A stretch of 16,009 bases of DNA from Acidaminococcaceae bacterium UBA2453 (GCA_002342505.1 DDQB01000092.1:1-16009), one strand, 5' to 3'; shown: positions 1 to 7,689, counted from the stretch's first letter. Translations and numbers: made by a program. The notes: a model not told the origin generated them from the letters alone.

Positions 1-21
1 TACGGATACGATGAAGCATAC
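1..21. repeat. Terminal direct repeat, left copy (21 bp)
   Basis: The first 21 bases of the window are identical to bases 15989-16009 in the same orientation. The match cannot be extended because each copy reaches a window edge. Both copies lie in the same codon phase of a DASS transporter gene, so this is an overlap of a closed path rather than a mobile-element terminal repeat. Confidence 0.97.
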
Positions 22-1233
22 GATTACCAGACCGGTACCGCATTTTACGTAGTCCATAAACGTGAATTTACCAGGGCCTAATACCAGGGTGTTCGGAGGC
101 GTACCTACCGGAGTTGCGAATGCGCAGGATGCTGCAACCGCAATAGCCATCAGTACAGCGTGCGGGGAAGCGCCCAGCTGTTTGGAGATCGCAATACCGA
201 TCGGGCACAGCAGCGCTGCGGACGCGGTATTGGACATGAACTGGGTCAGGCCGCAGGACAGGATGAACAATACGATGGTAACTACCATCGGGGACGGGGA
301 ACCGCCCATGATGCCTACTGCCCATTCTGCGATAACCTTACCTGCGCCGGTTTTATCCATTGCAGAGGATACAGGCATCATGCCTGCAAACAGGAAAATC
401 GTTACCCAGTCGATGGAAGCATAAGCCTGTTTTTCTGTTAAGCAGCCGGTCAGTACGCAAACGATTGCGCCCATGATCGCCGCCATTTCCAGGGTCACGC
501 CTTTGATGCCCAGAGCCATGGTCAGAACTACAGCCAACAGGATGATACCGGAAACGGCCATCTTGCTGGAAGAAGTTTCGTTGGCTTCGATTTCCTGTTC
601 GATTTCCTGGTCGGCATCCAGTTCCCGTTTCGGGATCAGGTGCTTGCCGAGGAACATCATGTAAATCAGGGCTGCAATACTCAGAGGAATACCGATCTTT
701 GCGAATTCGAAGAATCCGAAAGGACGGAAACCTGCCTGAGCCAGCGCGCCGGAAGCGATGATGTTAGGAGGCGTACCTACCAGGGTGATGATACCGCCAA
801 CGCCGCAGGCAAATGCCAGAGGCATCAGTTCGGTAGAAGCAGGGATCTTTGCAGCTGCGCACACGCCCAGTACTACAGGCAGTAAGCAGGCTGCCGTACC
901 AGTGTTGGACAGTACGGAGGATAACCCCGCGCCAACCAGCATGATGCCGATCATCAGGCTGTTTTCACCGGTACCGGTTACTTTTACTACAGATTCACCG
1001 ATTTTCTGAGCCAGGCCAGTGTAGAACATTGCTGCGCCTACAACGAACATGCCGGCGAACAGAACAACGGTGGAGTTGGACAGGCCGCTGAATACCTGTT
1101 TTGCAGGGATAAATCCCAACAAACCGCAGGCAATCGCGCCAGCCATTGCAGTAACTGCCAGAGGAATGATTTCGGTAACAAAGAATAAGGCGATTACTGC
1201 AAGAAGAATTAGACACTTTGTGGATTGAGCCAT
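1..1233 (-). CDS. DASS/SLC13-family anion transporter (3' end cut by window edge)
   Basis: An integral membrane protein of the divalent anion:sodium symporter (DASS/SLC13) family, which takes up citrate, C4-dicarboxylates, sulfate or related anions; the substrate cannot be read from sequence. The window holds residues 1-411. The protein is almost entirely hydrophobic segments and carries the family's duplicated signature: an SNT motif near residue 110 and another near residue 333, each followed by a GTPPN loop (near residues 155 and 380). The start is ATG at 1233 with a strong GGAGGAG ribosome site 7-8 bases upstream. The frame is open at base 1. If the window is closed through its 21-base terminal repeat, the gene ends with IFFPG-stop at 15971, giving 416 residues, slightly short for the family (often about 450). 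It appears monocistronic, separated from cvfB by a terminator and a long leader. Family assignment is firm, substrate unknown. Confidence 0.9.
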   Translation of the reverse strand, partial: MAQSTKCLILLAVIALFFVTEIIPLAVTAMAGAIACGLLGFIPAKQVFSGLSNSTVVLFAGMFVVGAAMFYTGLAQKIGESVVKVTGTGENSLMIGIMLVGAGLSSVLSNTGTAACLLPVVLGVCAAAKIPASTELMPLAFACGVGGIITLVGTPPNIIASGALAQAGFRPFGFFEFAKIGIPLSIAALIYMMFLGKHLIPKRELDADQEIEQEIEANETSSSKMAVSGIILLAVVLTMALGIKGVTLEMAAIMGAIVCVLTGCLTEKQAYASIDWVTIFLFAGMMPVSSAMDKTGAGKVIAEWAVGIMGGSPSPMVVTIVLFILSCGLTQFMSNTASAALLCPIGIAISKQLGASPHAVLMAIAVAASCAFATPVGTPPNTLVLGPGKFTFMDYVKCGTGLVIVCFIVSV

Positions 1234-1397
1234 AATAACTCCTCCTTTTTTACGAGTTTCCCACATAATCTCTTAGTCTCACAGTTGCAGATAAAAAATA
1301 CCACTTTTAGCAGTAAACCTCATTCGCTGAAAGTATGAATTTTGCTTTTAAAACGCATTTTGTAACTACATCTTACGATTTATTAATCCTACAACTC

Positions 1398-1438
1398 GTA
1401 CTGAACTCTTAATAAAACCACTTTTGATTCTTCAGTAC
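1398..1438. promoter_or_regulatory. Possible operator: inverted repeat upstream of the transporter
   Basis: GTACTGAA at 1398-1405 is matched exactly by TTCAGTAC at 1431-1438. The half-site centres are 33 bases apart, about three helical turns, so two dimers or one large regulator could bind the same DNA face. No regulator gene is next to it in the window, so the binding protein is unknown. Confidence 0.3.
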
Positions 1439-1501
1439 TACATCTTTCGTTTAAGGGAAAGCCGCGTGATATTCCTTCTGTTTTTATTATGACCGCTTTA
1501 T

Positions 1502-1542
1502 CAGAACAGAAAAGCGCTGCAATCCGGATTGAATTGCAGCGC
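1502..1542 (-). terminator. Intrinsic terminator after cvfB
   Basis: Bases 1514-1523 and 1533-1542 form a perfect 10-bp GC-rich stem (GCGCTGCAAT with ATTGCAGCGC) around a 9-base loop. On the minus strand it is followed by TTTTCTGTTCTG. It sits about 80 bases after the cvfB stop and probably ends the nadD-to-cvfB transcript. Confidence 0.8.
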
Positions 1543-1622
1543 AGTTTGCTTTCGTTTTCATTTTCATTTTCATTTTTATTTTAATTTTTTAAAACCCAGT
1601 CTTGCTCATTATTTCTTTCTCA

Positions 1623-2504
1623 TTACTGTTTCGTTTCTTCCTGCAAAATCGTCCAGCCGTCTTCCTGATACACCTTATTTTCTTTCATCAGCCGACCTAA
1701 CGCACGCTTGAAGGCAGCTTTGGAAATTCCAAACTTTGTCTTGATGATCTCTGCCGGCGTGTCATCGCAGTAAGGCATCCTTCCGTTTCGCGACTGCAGC
1801 GTATCCAGGATCGCCTGCGCGTCATCCAGCATGGCATTCTCTTTCTGCTTGCGAAGGGACACATCCACATGCCCGTCTTCCCGGATAAACGTAATGCGCG
1901 CCGTCACCTGTTCCCCATAACTGAGGTACCGTTTCGGATCGGTTTCGCTGCGATGCAGGAAGGCAATGTTACGGTTATTGGTGAAGATAAAGAATCCTTC
2001 TTTTGTGATATTATAAATCGTCCCGGTGACCATATCGCCTATGTTAGCATTCTCAATCGGCTTCGCCGCCTTTGCCAGTTCCTTGTCCACCTTCATGGTC
2101 ACGGCCGGGCGTCCGCTCTTATCGCGGTACAGTTTGATCCATATCTTCTGGTCGGGACGGATCTTCCCCAGCATTTCGGTATAGGGCAGGAACACGCCCC
2201 GCTCCGCGCCGATATCCACAAAGCCGCCGTCACGCGTTACATTGATTACTTTTGCATATCCCAGCTGTCCTTCCCGCATCTTGGGAAGCTTCATACTGGC
2301 GGTCAGTCGTTTGTGCGGATCCAGATACAGATACACCCGCACCTCGTCCCCCACTTTCACCGACCGTTCCTGCTGCTGCCTGTGCAGCAGGATATCGTCC
2401 GATGTATTGCCGGTACCTGCATCCAGAAAAGCCCCCATGTCAGATACGCGGACTACTTTCAGGGTAACGACGTCCCCGGCTTTGTACGTTACATTATTCT
2501 CCAT
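1623..2504 (-). CDS. cvfB: CvfB-like S1 RNA-binding protein (YitL family)
   Basis: A cytoplasmic RNA-binding protein of the CvfB/YitL family, linked in Firmicutes to post-transcriptional control and virulence-factor expression. From the chosen ATG at 2504 it is 293 residues, the family's usual size. Three S1/OB-fold-like segments follow one another: about residues 5-65 (KAGDVVTLKVVRVSDMGAFL), 68-135 (GYAKVINVTRDGGFVDIG) and 145-215 (VTGTIYNITKEGFFIF). The last 70 residues form a winged-helix-like tail ending in VYQEDGWTIL. An earlier in-frame ATG at 2537 would add 11 residues, but the start at 2504 has AAGGGG/GGAG just upstream and overlaps the rsfS stop by 11 bases, which suggests translational coupling. 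It is the last gene of its operon. Confidence 0.9.
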   Translation of the reverse strand: MENNVTYKAGDVVTLKVVRVSDMGAFLDAGTGNTSDDILLHRQQQERSVKVGDEVRVYLYLDPHKRLTASMKLPKMREGQLGYAKVINVTRDGGFVDIGAERGVFLPYTEMLGKIRPDQKIWIKLYRDKSGRPAVTMKVDKELAKAAKPIENANIGDMVTGTIYNITKEGFFIFTNNRNIAFLHRSETDPKRYLSYGEQVTARITFIREDGHVDVSLRKQKENAMLDDAQAILDTLQSRNGRMPYCDDTPAEIIKTKFGISKAAFKRALGRLMKENKVYQEDGWTILQEETKQ

Positions 2505-2859
2505 CTCCGGTCCCCTTGAAGCCTTCACTGGGCGCATCGGCCCACAGCTGTTCCAGATTATAGAAATTGCGTTCTTCTTCTAAAAAGATGTGCACGACCG
2601 CGTCTCCCATATCCAGAAGGATCCAGCGGCCTTCATTGTATCCTTCCTTATGGCGGCAGAATACCTCTTCTTCTGCCAGCTTGTCTTCCACAGCATCTGC
2701 AATCGCCCGCACCTGCGTCGTGTTGGACGCGCTGGCAATGACAAAGTAATCTGTCATGTAAGAGATGCCCTCCATATTGAGTACCAGGATATCATTTCCT
2801 TTTTTATCATCAATAATCGCAGCAATTTTATCAGCTAACTCTTTTGGCTGCATGGTCAT
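2494..2859 (-). CDS. rsfS: Ribosomal silencing factor RsfS
   Basis: RsfS binds ribosomal protein L14 on the large subunit and blocks joining with the small subunit, lowering translation when nutrients are short. The 121-residue product has the family's length and hallmarks: an amino-terminal helix (PKELADKIAAIIDDKK), the core GNDILVLNMEGISYMTDYFVIASAS, GRWILLDMGDAVVHIF and FYNLEQLW. The ATG at 2859 is preceded by a good GGAGGT ribosome site about 7 bases upstream; a second ATG two codons later is less well spaced. It follows the LCP gene and overlaps cvfB by 11 bases. NadD-YqeK-RsfS clustering is a standard Firmicutes arrangement, which supports the call. Confidence 0.96.
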   Translation of the reverse strand: MTMQPKELADKIAAIIDDKKGNDILVLNMEGISYMTDYFVIASASNTTQVRAIADAVEDKLAEEEVFCRHKEGYNEGRWILLDMGDAVVHIFLEEERNFYNLEQLWADAPSEGFKGTGDGE

Positions 2860-2883
2860 GTAGTTTTACCTCCGCATACTTTT

Positions 2884-2997
2884 TTATAAAATCCTGATTT
2901 CCTTCAAATCGTTCTTAACGGATACATCCTCCGCGTGTACAGCAGTCAGCTCATCAGTGAAAGATGCGCTGTTGCATTCATCTGATCCCTTCTCCAT
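2884..2997 (-). CDS. Possible 37-residue small protein between the LCP gene and rsfS
   Basis: An ATG-to-TAA frame of 37 codons fills almost the whole gap between the LCP stop (7 bases upstream) and rsfS (24 bases downstream). The peptide begins MEKGSDECNSASFTDEL and ends KNDLKEIRIL; it is acidic and has no membrane segment. I do not recognise it. Its snug fit in a co-directional operon argues for a real gene. Against it, the bases before the ATG are A-rich with no clear ribosome site, and a second ATG in another frame at about 2982 has a better GAAGGGA site but opens only an 11-codon frame, possibly a leader. It may simply be a spacer. Confidence 0.3.
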   Translation of the reverse strand: MEKGSDECNSASFTDELTAVHAEDVSVKNDLKEIRIL

Positions 2998-3003
2998 ATC
3001 TTT

Positions 3004-4323
3004 TTAATTCTTTGGAGCAGACTGGGGTTTATTACTGATCACCGGCTTCCGGATCACCGGAGGCGCGTTCTTTTTAGGCTCCGCTTTCGGCGCATTGGAT
3101 ACGCCAGGCGACGGGTTGGTTTCCTTCTTCACAGTGGAGGATTGGCTCTCCTTTCCGGCGGAAGGCTTCTTCACTTCCGGTTTTTTCTTTCCCTCGGCCG
3201 GCTCCTTGCGTTTTACTGCAGAAGAAGTGCTCCGTCCCTGCTGGCTTCCCAGTCCCTGGGACGTTACATTTTCCACGCCGTTTACCGGATCGTTATCGCC
3301 GTTTCCTTCTTTCACAGACATAAACGGGATATCCACTTCCGTCAGCGACTTTTCAATTTCCGGACGCGTCGTCCTCCAGTAACTGATGCCGGTCATCGGC
3401 GAATCGTAGAAGTTACCGTACAACATACCGGAACGGATATTGTTGTCAGAAAGGATGTTGAAACTGCGGGCAGCTTTCAGCAGGGTCACCGTGTCCATGT
3501 CCGTCTCAAGGTAATCTTTTATAGTAGCCAGAATCTTGGGAATCTTGGCGATGTTTTCTACCGAGAACATCTGCATCCCCAGCGCCTTCAGGAATTTCTG
3601 CTGGCGCTGCACCCGGCCGATATCCCCCAGTTCATCGGAACGGAACCGGACATACTGGCCGCTCTGATTGCCGTCCAGATGCTGATACCCATGCTTGATA
3701 TCGATCTTCAGATTGGCATAGGGATCTTCATAATACATATCCCTGTCCACATACAGGTCCACCCCGCCAATCAGGTTGATCACTTCAATAAACCCCTGCC
3801 AGTTCAGCAGCGCATAGTAATGAATCGGGATCCGCAGCAGGTTGGCTATGGTCTGCTTGGCCATGGCAACGCCGCCATAGGTATAGGCGGAATTCAATTT
3901 TTCATAATGCGTATGGCCCGGCAGAAGTACCATCGTGTCCCGCGGAAGCGAGATCAGGGAAAGCTTGTGTTGCTCCGGGTCAAAACTGGCCACGATCATG
4001 GCGTCCGTGCGTTTCGGCTCGCTTTTATCCGCTTCGCTGTCCCCGTCGTCAATGCCCAGCAGCAATACATTGATGCGCTTATTAAGTTTTTCATCCTTTT
4101 CAATGGTCGTATCTGCCGCAACCGGTTTGTTTTCCGGCGCGTGGATGATATTTTTATACACCCATACCGCGCCCCAGAATACCGTTGTCAGCAATACGGC
4201 CAACACGATCAACACTATAAACAGACGACCCCAGCGCATCCGGCGCCGTTTTGGCCGGTGATAATGCCGTCCGTCCTGTTCCGTCTGGTTCATATGGTTT
4301 CCGCTTCTGTTATGTGAATCCAT
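3004..4323 (-). CDS. LytR-CpsA-Psr (LCP) family glycopolymer transferase
   Basis: LCP enzymes sit in the cytoplasmic membrane and transfer undecaprenyl-linked glycopolymers onto peptidoglycan. The 439-residue product has a short basic cytoplasmic segment (to residue 30), one transmembrane helix (about 31-56) and the LCP domain (about 84-250). That domain shows RINVLLLGID, KRTDAMIVASFD, SLPRDT, the NLIGGVDLYVD stretch and YVRFRSDELGDIGRVQRQQ, including the arginines and aspartates that hold the lipid pyrophosphate. Beyond about residue 350 lies a tail of roughly 90-100 residues rich in Lys, Pro, Ser and Asn, probably a flexible wall-spanning extension. ATG 4323 abuts the yqeK stop and has an AGAGGAA site. 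In a diderm the acceptor glycopolymer is unclear. Confidence 0.93.
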   Translation of the reverse strand: MDSHNRSGNHMNQTEQDGRHYHRPKRRRMRWGRLFIVLIVLAVLLTTVFWGAVWVYKNIIHAPENKPVAADTTIEKDEKLNKRINVLLLGIDDGDSEADKSEPKRTDAMIVASFDPEQHKLSLISLPRDTMVLLPGHTHYEKLNSAYTYGGVAMAKQTIANLLRIPIHYYALLNWQGFIEVINLIGGVDLYVDRDMYYEDPYANLKIDIKHGYQHLDGNQSGQYVRFRSDELGDIGRVQRQQKFLKALGMQMFSVENIAKIPKILATIKDYLETDMDTVTLLKAARSFNILSDNNIRSGMLYGNFYDSPMTGISYWRTTRPEIEKSLTEVDIPFMSVKEGNGDNDPVNGVENVTSQGLGSQQGRSTSSAVKRKEPAEGKKKPEVKKPSAGKESQSSTVKKETNPSPGVSNAPKAEPKKNAPPVIRKPVISNKPQSAPKN

Positions 4324-4923
4324 TTATTTCCTCTTTTTTTCTTCCTTTTCTGTTTTATACCGCGCTGCCAGCTGATTGTACCCGGCGATGGCATCCGGAT
4401 GGATCAGCGCGTTGTCCTCTAACAAATAATCTATCGTATTCTTATAGGAAAGGAACATGGCTCTGTCCAGATCTTTAAAGGCTGCGTCCCGGATTTCCTT
4501 AACCCCTTCAAAATCACGCTTCGGCTCTATCATATCCGCCAGGAACACGATTTTGGCTGTTTCCGTCATGTCTGCATTCCCGGTCGAATGATAGCGGATC
4601 GCGTCCAGCACTTCCGAATCTTCCGCGTTAATGCCGTATTGATGGATTGCATAATACACTCCCAGTTTTGCGTGAAGCAAAATCGGCTGAGCCGCTTCCG
4701 TTCCGTCAACCGAAATTCCTAACGCAAGAGCTTTGGACAGGCTCTCCTTTGTGGGGATCTGTCTGCCGCAATCATGCAACAGCGCTGCAATCGCAACCTT
4801 GTTTTTATCCGCGTTGCATACTTCCGCCATCTGCATGGCGGTTTCATAGACCCGGACGGAATGTTCATACCGTTTACGCGGCAGGCTTTCTTCCAGCAGG
4901 GCCCGCATTTCTTCAAGTGTCAC
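4324..4923 (-). CDS. yqeK: YqeK, HD-domain Ap4A hydrolase
   Basis: YqeK proteins are metal-dependent HD-domain enzymes that split diadenosine tetraphosphate symmetrically into two ADP. The 199-residue product carries the HD ligands in order: H21 (RYEHSVRV), H50-D51 (ALLHDCGR), H84 (ILLHAKLG), H112 (RYHSTG) and D130 (FLADMIEP). The start is GTG at 4923 with AAGAAGG upstream; an in-frame TGA lies just before it, so the next alternative is ATG six codons in. A basic tail (KTEKEEKKRK) ends the protein directly against the LCP start. It lies 18 bases after nadD, the usual partner. Confidence 0.94.
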   Translation of the reverse strand: MTLEEMRALLEESLPRKRYEHSVRVYETAMQMAEVCNADKNKVAIAALLHDCGRQIPTKESLSKALALGISVDGTEAAQPILLHAKLGVYYAIHQYGINAEDSEVLDAIRYHSTGNADMTETAKIVFLADMIEPKRDFEGVKEIRDAAFKDLDRAMFLSYKNTIDYLLEDNALIHPDAIAGYNQLAARYKTEKEEKKRK

Positions 4924-4941
4924 AATGGGTCAACCTTCTTT

Positions 4942-5559
4942 TCAATCTGTTGTCTGATACAGTCTGTGTTCATACAGATACTGTTCCACTGCCGGCGGCG
5001 TCATTCCCCGGACAGGCAGTCCGTCTTTCAGCCGTTTTCGGATCTCTGTAGAAGAGATTGCCGTTTCCGGGACTTCCGCATGGATGATCTTCTCTTCCAC
5101 CCAGGGCCCGTACGCTTTTGCCAGTCGCGCCACGCCGGCTTCCCCTTCATATCCCGGCCGCTCTGCCGCCACAAAATGCACCATACGCAACAGGTCAAGC
5201 ACTTTGTGCCAAGTGTAAAGCTGCGTCAGGGAATCTTCCCCGATGATCAGGTAAATTTCCGCATCGGGCCACAACTCCTGCATAAAATTCACCGTATCGT
5301 ATGTGTAAGAGACGCCGCCCCTGTCAAATTCCAACGTACTGACGGTGAAATCTTCATATGCCTGTACGGCCAGACGGACCATGGCCAGCCGGTCTTCCCA
5401 GGAAGCAAAATCCGTCCGTTTCTGCTTATGGGGCGGAATATAAGAAGGCAAAAATACGACTTTGTCAAAAACCAGCTGCTTTTGCACTGCATACGCCATG
5501 CGCAGATGCCCCATATGGATCGGATCGAAGCTTCCACCCATGATCGCCAGCCTTTCCAT
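4942..5559 (-). CDS. nadD: Nicotinate-nucleotide adenylyltransferase NadD
   Basis: NadD joins ATP and nicotinate mononucleotide to make deamido-NAD, the step before NAD synthetase. The 205-residue product has the nucleotidyltransferase motif GGSFDPIHMGH at residues 8-18, SYIPPHK (39-45), the LIIGEDS segment and the ISSTEIR motif (168-174) that binds the ATP phosphates. Length and motifs are standard. ATG 5559 follows a strong AGGAGG site. It is the first gene of the nadD-yqeK-LCP-rsfS-cvfB group and has its own promoter at 5598-5627. Confidence 0.96.
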   Translation of the reverse strand: MERLAIMGGSFDPIHMGHLRMAYAVQKQLVFDKVVFLPSYIPPHKQKRTDFASWEDRLAMVRLAVQAYEDFTVSTLEFDRGGVSYTYDTVNFMQELWPDAEIYLIIGEDSLTQLYTWHKVLDLLRMVHFVAAERPGYEGEAGVARLAKAYGPWVEEKIIHAEVPETAISSTEIRKRLKDGLPVRGMTPPAVEQYLYEHRLYQTTD

Positions 5560-5597
5560 GCCGTCGCCTCCTGTTTACGAATTATGAATTACATTAT

Positions 5598-5627
5598 ATT
5601 ATACCAACCTACTGTTACTTTTGTAAA
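5598..5627 (-). promoter_or_regulatory. Promoter of the nadD operon
   Basis: On the minus strand, TTTACA (5627-5622) and a perfect TATAAT (5603-5598) are 18 bases apart, with a TGG extended -10 element just before TATAAT. Predicted transcript start is near 5591, about 30 bases before the nadD ATG. The -35 lies inside the 3' end of the small membrane-protein gene. Confidence 0.7.
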
Positions 5628-5785
5628 TAACAAATAATTCCTTCAATGATACCGATAACTGCAATGAAAAGCAAAAGCAGTTTCGCCCTGTCCTTTATAT
5701 CAAAAACGGTTTTAGGCCTCCTCAGAAATTCCGAGAAGGCCTTCATGAACTGTTTCATTTTTTGCAGCACACTCTGTTTACTCAT
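5615..5785 (-). CDS. Small membrane protein overlapping the ABC permease gene
   Basis: A 56-residue protein from ATG 5785, overlapping the permease stop in the arrangement ATGAGTAA, which suggests translational coupling. The amino-terminal 35 residues are basic and amphipathic (MSKQSVLQKMKQFMKAFSEF...), and residues about 36-54 form a single hydrophobic helix containing one glutamate (FIAVIGIIEGII). I do not recognise the family. An upstream in-frame ATG at 5800 is possible but would lie deeper in the permease gene. Its position as the last gene of the exporter block suggests an accessory subunit or regulator of the transporter; this is inference. Confidence 0.65.
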   Translation of the reverse strand: MSKQSVLQKMKQFMKAFSEFLRRPKTVFDIKDRAKLLLLFIAVIGIIEGIICYLQK

Positions 5786-6992
5786 ACCGCAGAGCCTCAA
5801 TGGGATCCAGCAACGCGGCTTTCCGGGCCGGGTAAATGCCGAAGAAGACGCCGATGCCTACAGAGAAGACTACGGAAATGATGATGATAGGAATGGAAAT
5901 CACCGTTTTCCATTCCGCAAAAGTACTGATAGCATAGGATGCGCCGATGCCCAGCACCACGCCCAGGAACCCGCCGATGATGCCAATGACCGCCGACTCG
6001 ATGAGGAACTGCAGCAGTATATTATTATAGGTAGCTCCCAGCGCTTTCCGGATGCCGATCTCACGGGTACGTTCCGTTACGGAAACCAGCATGATGTTCA
6101 TGATGCCGATGCCTCCTACCAGCAGGCTGATGGCTGCGATACATCCCAGCAGCATGGTAATGGTATTGGCCGTACTCATCATGGTATCCATCAGGGCCGC
6201 CAGGTTATTTACGGAGAAGTCGTCGTCTTCCGAACCTTTGATCTTATGGCGCTGGCGCAGCAGGTTCTCCACTTCCGCCTGTACATCATTGATCACGTTT
6301 TCATTTTCCGCCTGGATGGTAATACTGTTCACATGGGTGATACCCATCATACGGTTCTGGGCCGTAGTCAGGGGGATGAACACCACATCGTCCTGGTCCT
6401 GTCCGTTGGAAGACTGGCCTTTGCTTCCCAGCACGCCGACCACTTTAAACGGCGCCAGGTTGATACGGATCGTTTTCCCAACAGGATCCCCTTCCGGGAA
6501 CAGGTTGTCCACGATGGTCTTACCGATGACGCAGACGCGGTCTTTGCCGGACATATCGTGTTCGGTCATATTCCGTCCATCCGCGATGGAATAATCCCGG
6601 ATATCGATCAGGTTGGGCGTGCTCCCGGTAACGTTCGTCGTCCAGTTCTGGTTTCCTACGACCAGCTGGTAGCCCCGGGACACGATGGGCGCCACGTATT
6701 TGATTCCGTCCACATTCTTTTCAATGGCTTTGGCATCGTCATACGTCAGCCGGGCGCCGCTTCCTGCCTGGATCCGGGCGCCGGTAGCCGTACGGCCGCC
6801 GGACTGGACGATCAGCAGGTTGCTGCCCAGTCGGGAAATATTATCCTTGATCTGTTCTTTTACCCCAAAGCCCAGGCTGACCATGGCAATGACGGCGCCT
6901 ACGCCGATGATGATGCCCAGCAGGGTCAGCAGGGTACGCAGCTTGTTGGAGACCATGCCGTCAATCGCCATTTTGATCGACTCATTGAACAT
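5778..6992 (-). CDS. MacB/FtsX-type ABC transporter permease
   Basis: Membrane subunit of a MacB-like exporter, about 404 residues. One transmembrane helix near the amino terminus (about 18-40, KLRTLLTLLGIIIGVGAVIAM), a large extracytoplasmic MacB_PCD domain (about 45-265), then three helices (about 278-302, 325-348, 365-386). The FtsX signature GGIGIMNIMLVSVTERTREIGIRKALGA and the ending YPARKAALLDPIEALRYE are typical. I chose ATG 6992, which overlaps the ATPase stop by 11 bases and puts the start at the family's usual place; upstream ATG 7013 or GTG 7016 would add 7-8 residues. The family moves lipids, peptides or drugs without carrying them across in bulk; the substrate here is unknown. 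Confidence 0.93.
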   Translation of the reverse strand: MFNESIKMAIDGMVSNKLRTLLTLLGIIIGVGAVIAMVSLGFGVKEQIKDNISRLGSNLLIVQSGGRTATGARIQAGSGARLTYDDAKAIEKNVDGIKYVAPIVSRGYQLVVGNQNWTTNVTGSTPNLIDIRDYSIADGRNMTEHDMSGKDRVCVIGKTIVDNLFPEGDPVGKTIRINLAPFKVVGVLGSKGQSSNGQDQDDVVFIPLTTAQNRMMGITHVNSITIQAENENVINDVQAEVENLLRQRHKIKGSEDDDFSVNNLAALMDTMMSTANTITMLLGCIAAISLLVGGIGIMNIMLVSVTERTREIGIRKALGATYNNILLQFLIESAVIGIIGGFLGVVLGIGASYAISTFAEWKTVISIPIIIISVVFSVGIGVFFGIYPARKAALLDPIEALRYE

Positions 6993-7689
6993 AATCGTGT
7001 ACCAACCTTTCATCACTGTTCAGGTGGCCGTCGCGCATGACAAGGATCCGCTTTGTCTGCTGTCCGATATCCGGTTCGTGCGTTACCATGACGACCGTCT
7101 TTCCCATAGCGTTCAGCTTTTTGAAAATATCCATGATCTCATAACTGGATTTTGTATCCAGGTTGCCTGTCGGTTCGTCCGCCATAACGATAGCCGGGTT
7201 ATTGATGAGAGCCCGCGCAATAGCCACGCGCTGCCGCTGGCCGCCGGACATTTCATTGGGCTTGTGATCCATCCGGTCGCCCAGTCCAACCTTCTGCAGC
7301 GCAATTTTTGCGCGCTCCATCCGTTCGTCCTCCGGCACTCCCGCATACACAAGGGGAAGCGCTACGTTCTGTTGCGCCGTGATCTTAGACAGCAGGTTAA
7401 AATTCTGGAACACAAACCCGATCTTTGCGTTCCGTGTGTGGGCCAATTCATCATCACTCAGCCCCGCCACTTCTTTTCCATCCAGATAGTACTTTCCCGA
7501 TGTGGGACGATCCAGACAGCCCAGTATATTCATCATCGTGGACTTGCCGCTGCCGGAAGGCCCCATGATAGCGATAAAGTCCCCTTCTTCCACGCTGAAG
7601 TTCACATGGTCCAGCGCCTGGAGGATGGTATCCCCCATCACAAACTGTTTTACAATATCTTCCAATACAATGACGTTCGCCATGTCCAT
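6982..7689 (-). CDS. MacB/LolD-type ABC transporter ATP-binding protein
   Basis: The ATPase that drives the MacB-like exporter, 235 residues. Visible motifs: Walker A GPSGSGKST (43-51), Q-loop FVFQNFNLL (Q95), ABC signature MSGGQ (147-151), Walker B AIVMADEP (166-173) and the switch histidine in MVTHEPD (H204). The sequence is closest to the MacB/LolD/YknY group. E. coli MacB has ATPase and permease in one chain; here they are separate genes overlapping by 11 bases. Two starts are possible, ATG 7689 and ATG 7683; GAGGGA is better spaced for the second, AGGAA for the first. Confidence 0.95.
   Translation of the reverse strand: MDMANVIVLEDIVKQFVMGDTILQALDHVNFSVEEGDFIAIMGPSGSGKSTMMNILGCLDRPTSGKYYLDGKEVAGLSDDELAHTRNAKIGFVFQNFNLLSKITAQQNVALPLVYAGVPEDERMERAKIALQKVGLGDRMDHKPNEMSGGQRQRVAIARALINNPAIVMADEPTGNLDTKSSYEIMDIFKKLNAMGKTVVMVTHEPDIGQQTKRILVMRDGHLNSDERLVHDYVQ

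Larger units (their letters stand above)
1234..1622 (-). promoter_or_regulatory. Transporter leader and intergenic region
   Basis: This 389-base gap separates cvfB from the transporter. In minus-strand order it holds the purine-rich tail after cvfB (with an AAAATG hexamer repeated three times around 1559-1576), the cvfB terminator at 1514-1542, then about 270 AT-rich bases leading to the transporter ribosome site at about 1240-1247. I find no convincing -35/-10 pair, but the leader carries an inverted repeat (1398-1405 with 1431-1438) and direct repeats ACTACATCTT (1365-1374, 1437-1446) and ACCACTTTT (1300-1308, 1417-1425). These may be operator half-sites for a regulator of anion uptake; that role is inference. 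Confidence 0.5.

Noticed and set aside
1487..1573. 28-codon ORF beginning MKMKMK after cvfB
   Set aside because: It arises from the AAAATG repeat and runs straight through the terminator stem.
3142..4317. Plus-strand open frame of 391 codons opposite the LCP gene
   Set aside because: It mirrors a confident LCP gene and shows no family signature.
5646..7040. Long plus-strand open frame opposite the permease gene (464 codons)
   Set aside because: It is antisense to a clear FtsX/MacB permease, has low-complexity His/Asp/Gln-rich content and no recognisable domain.
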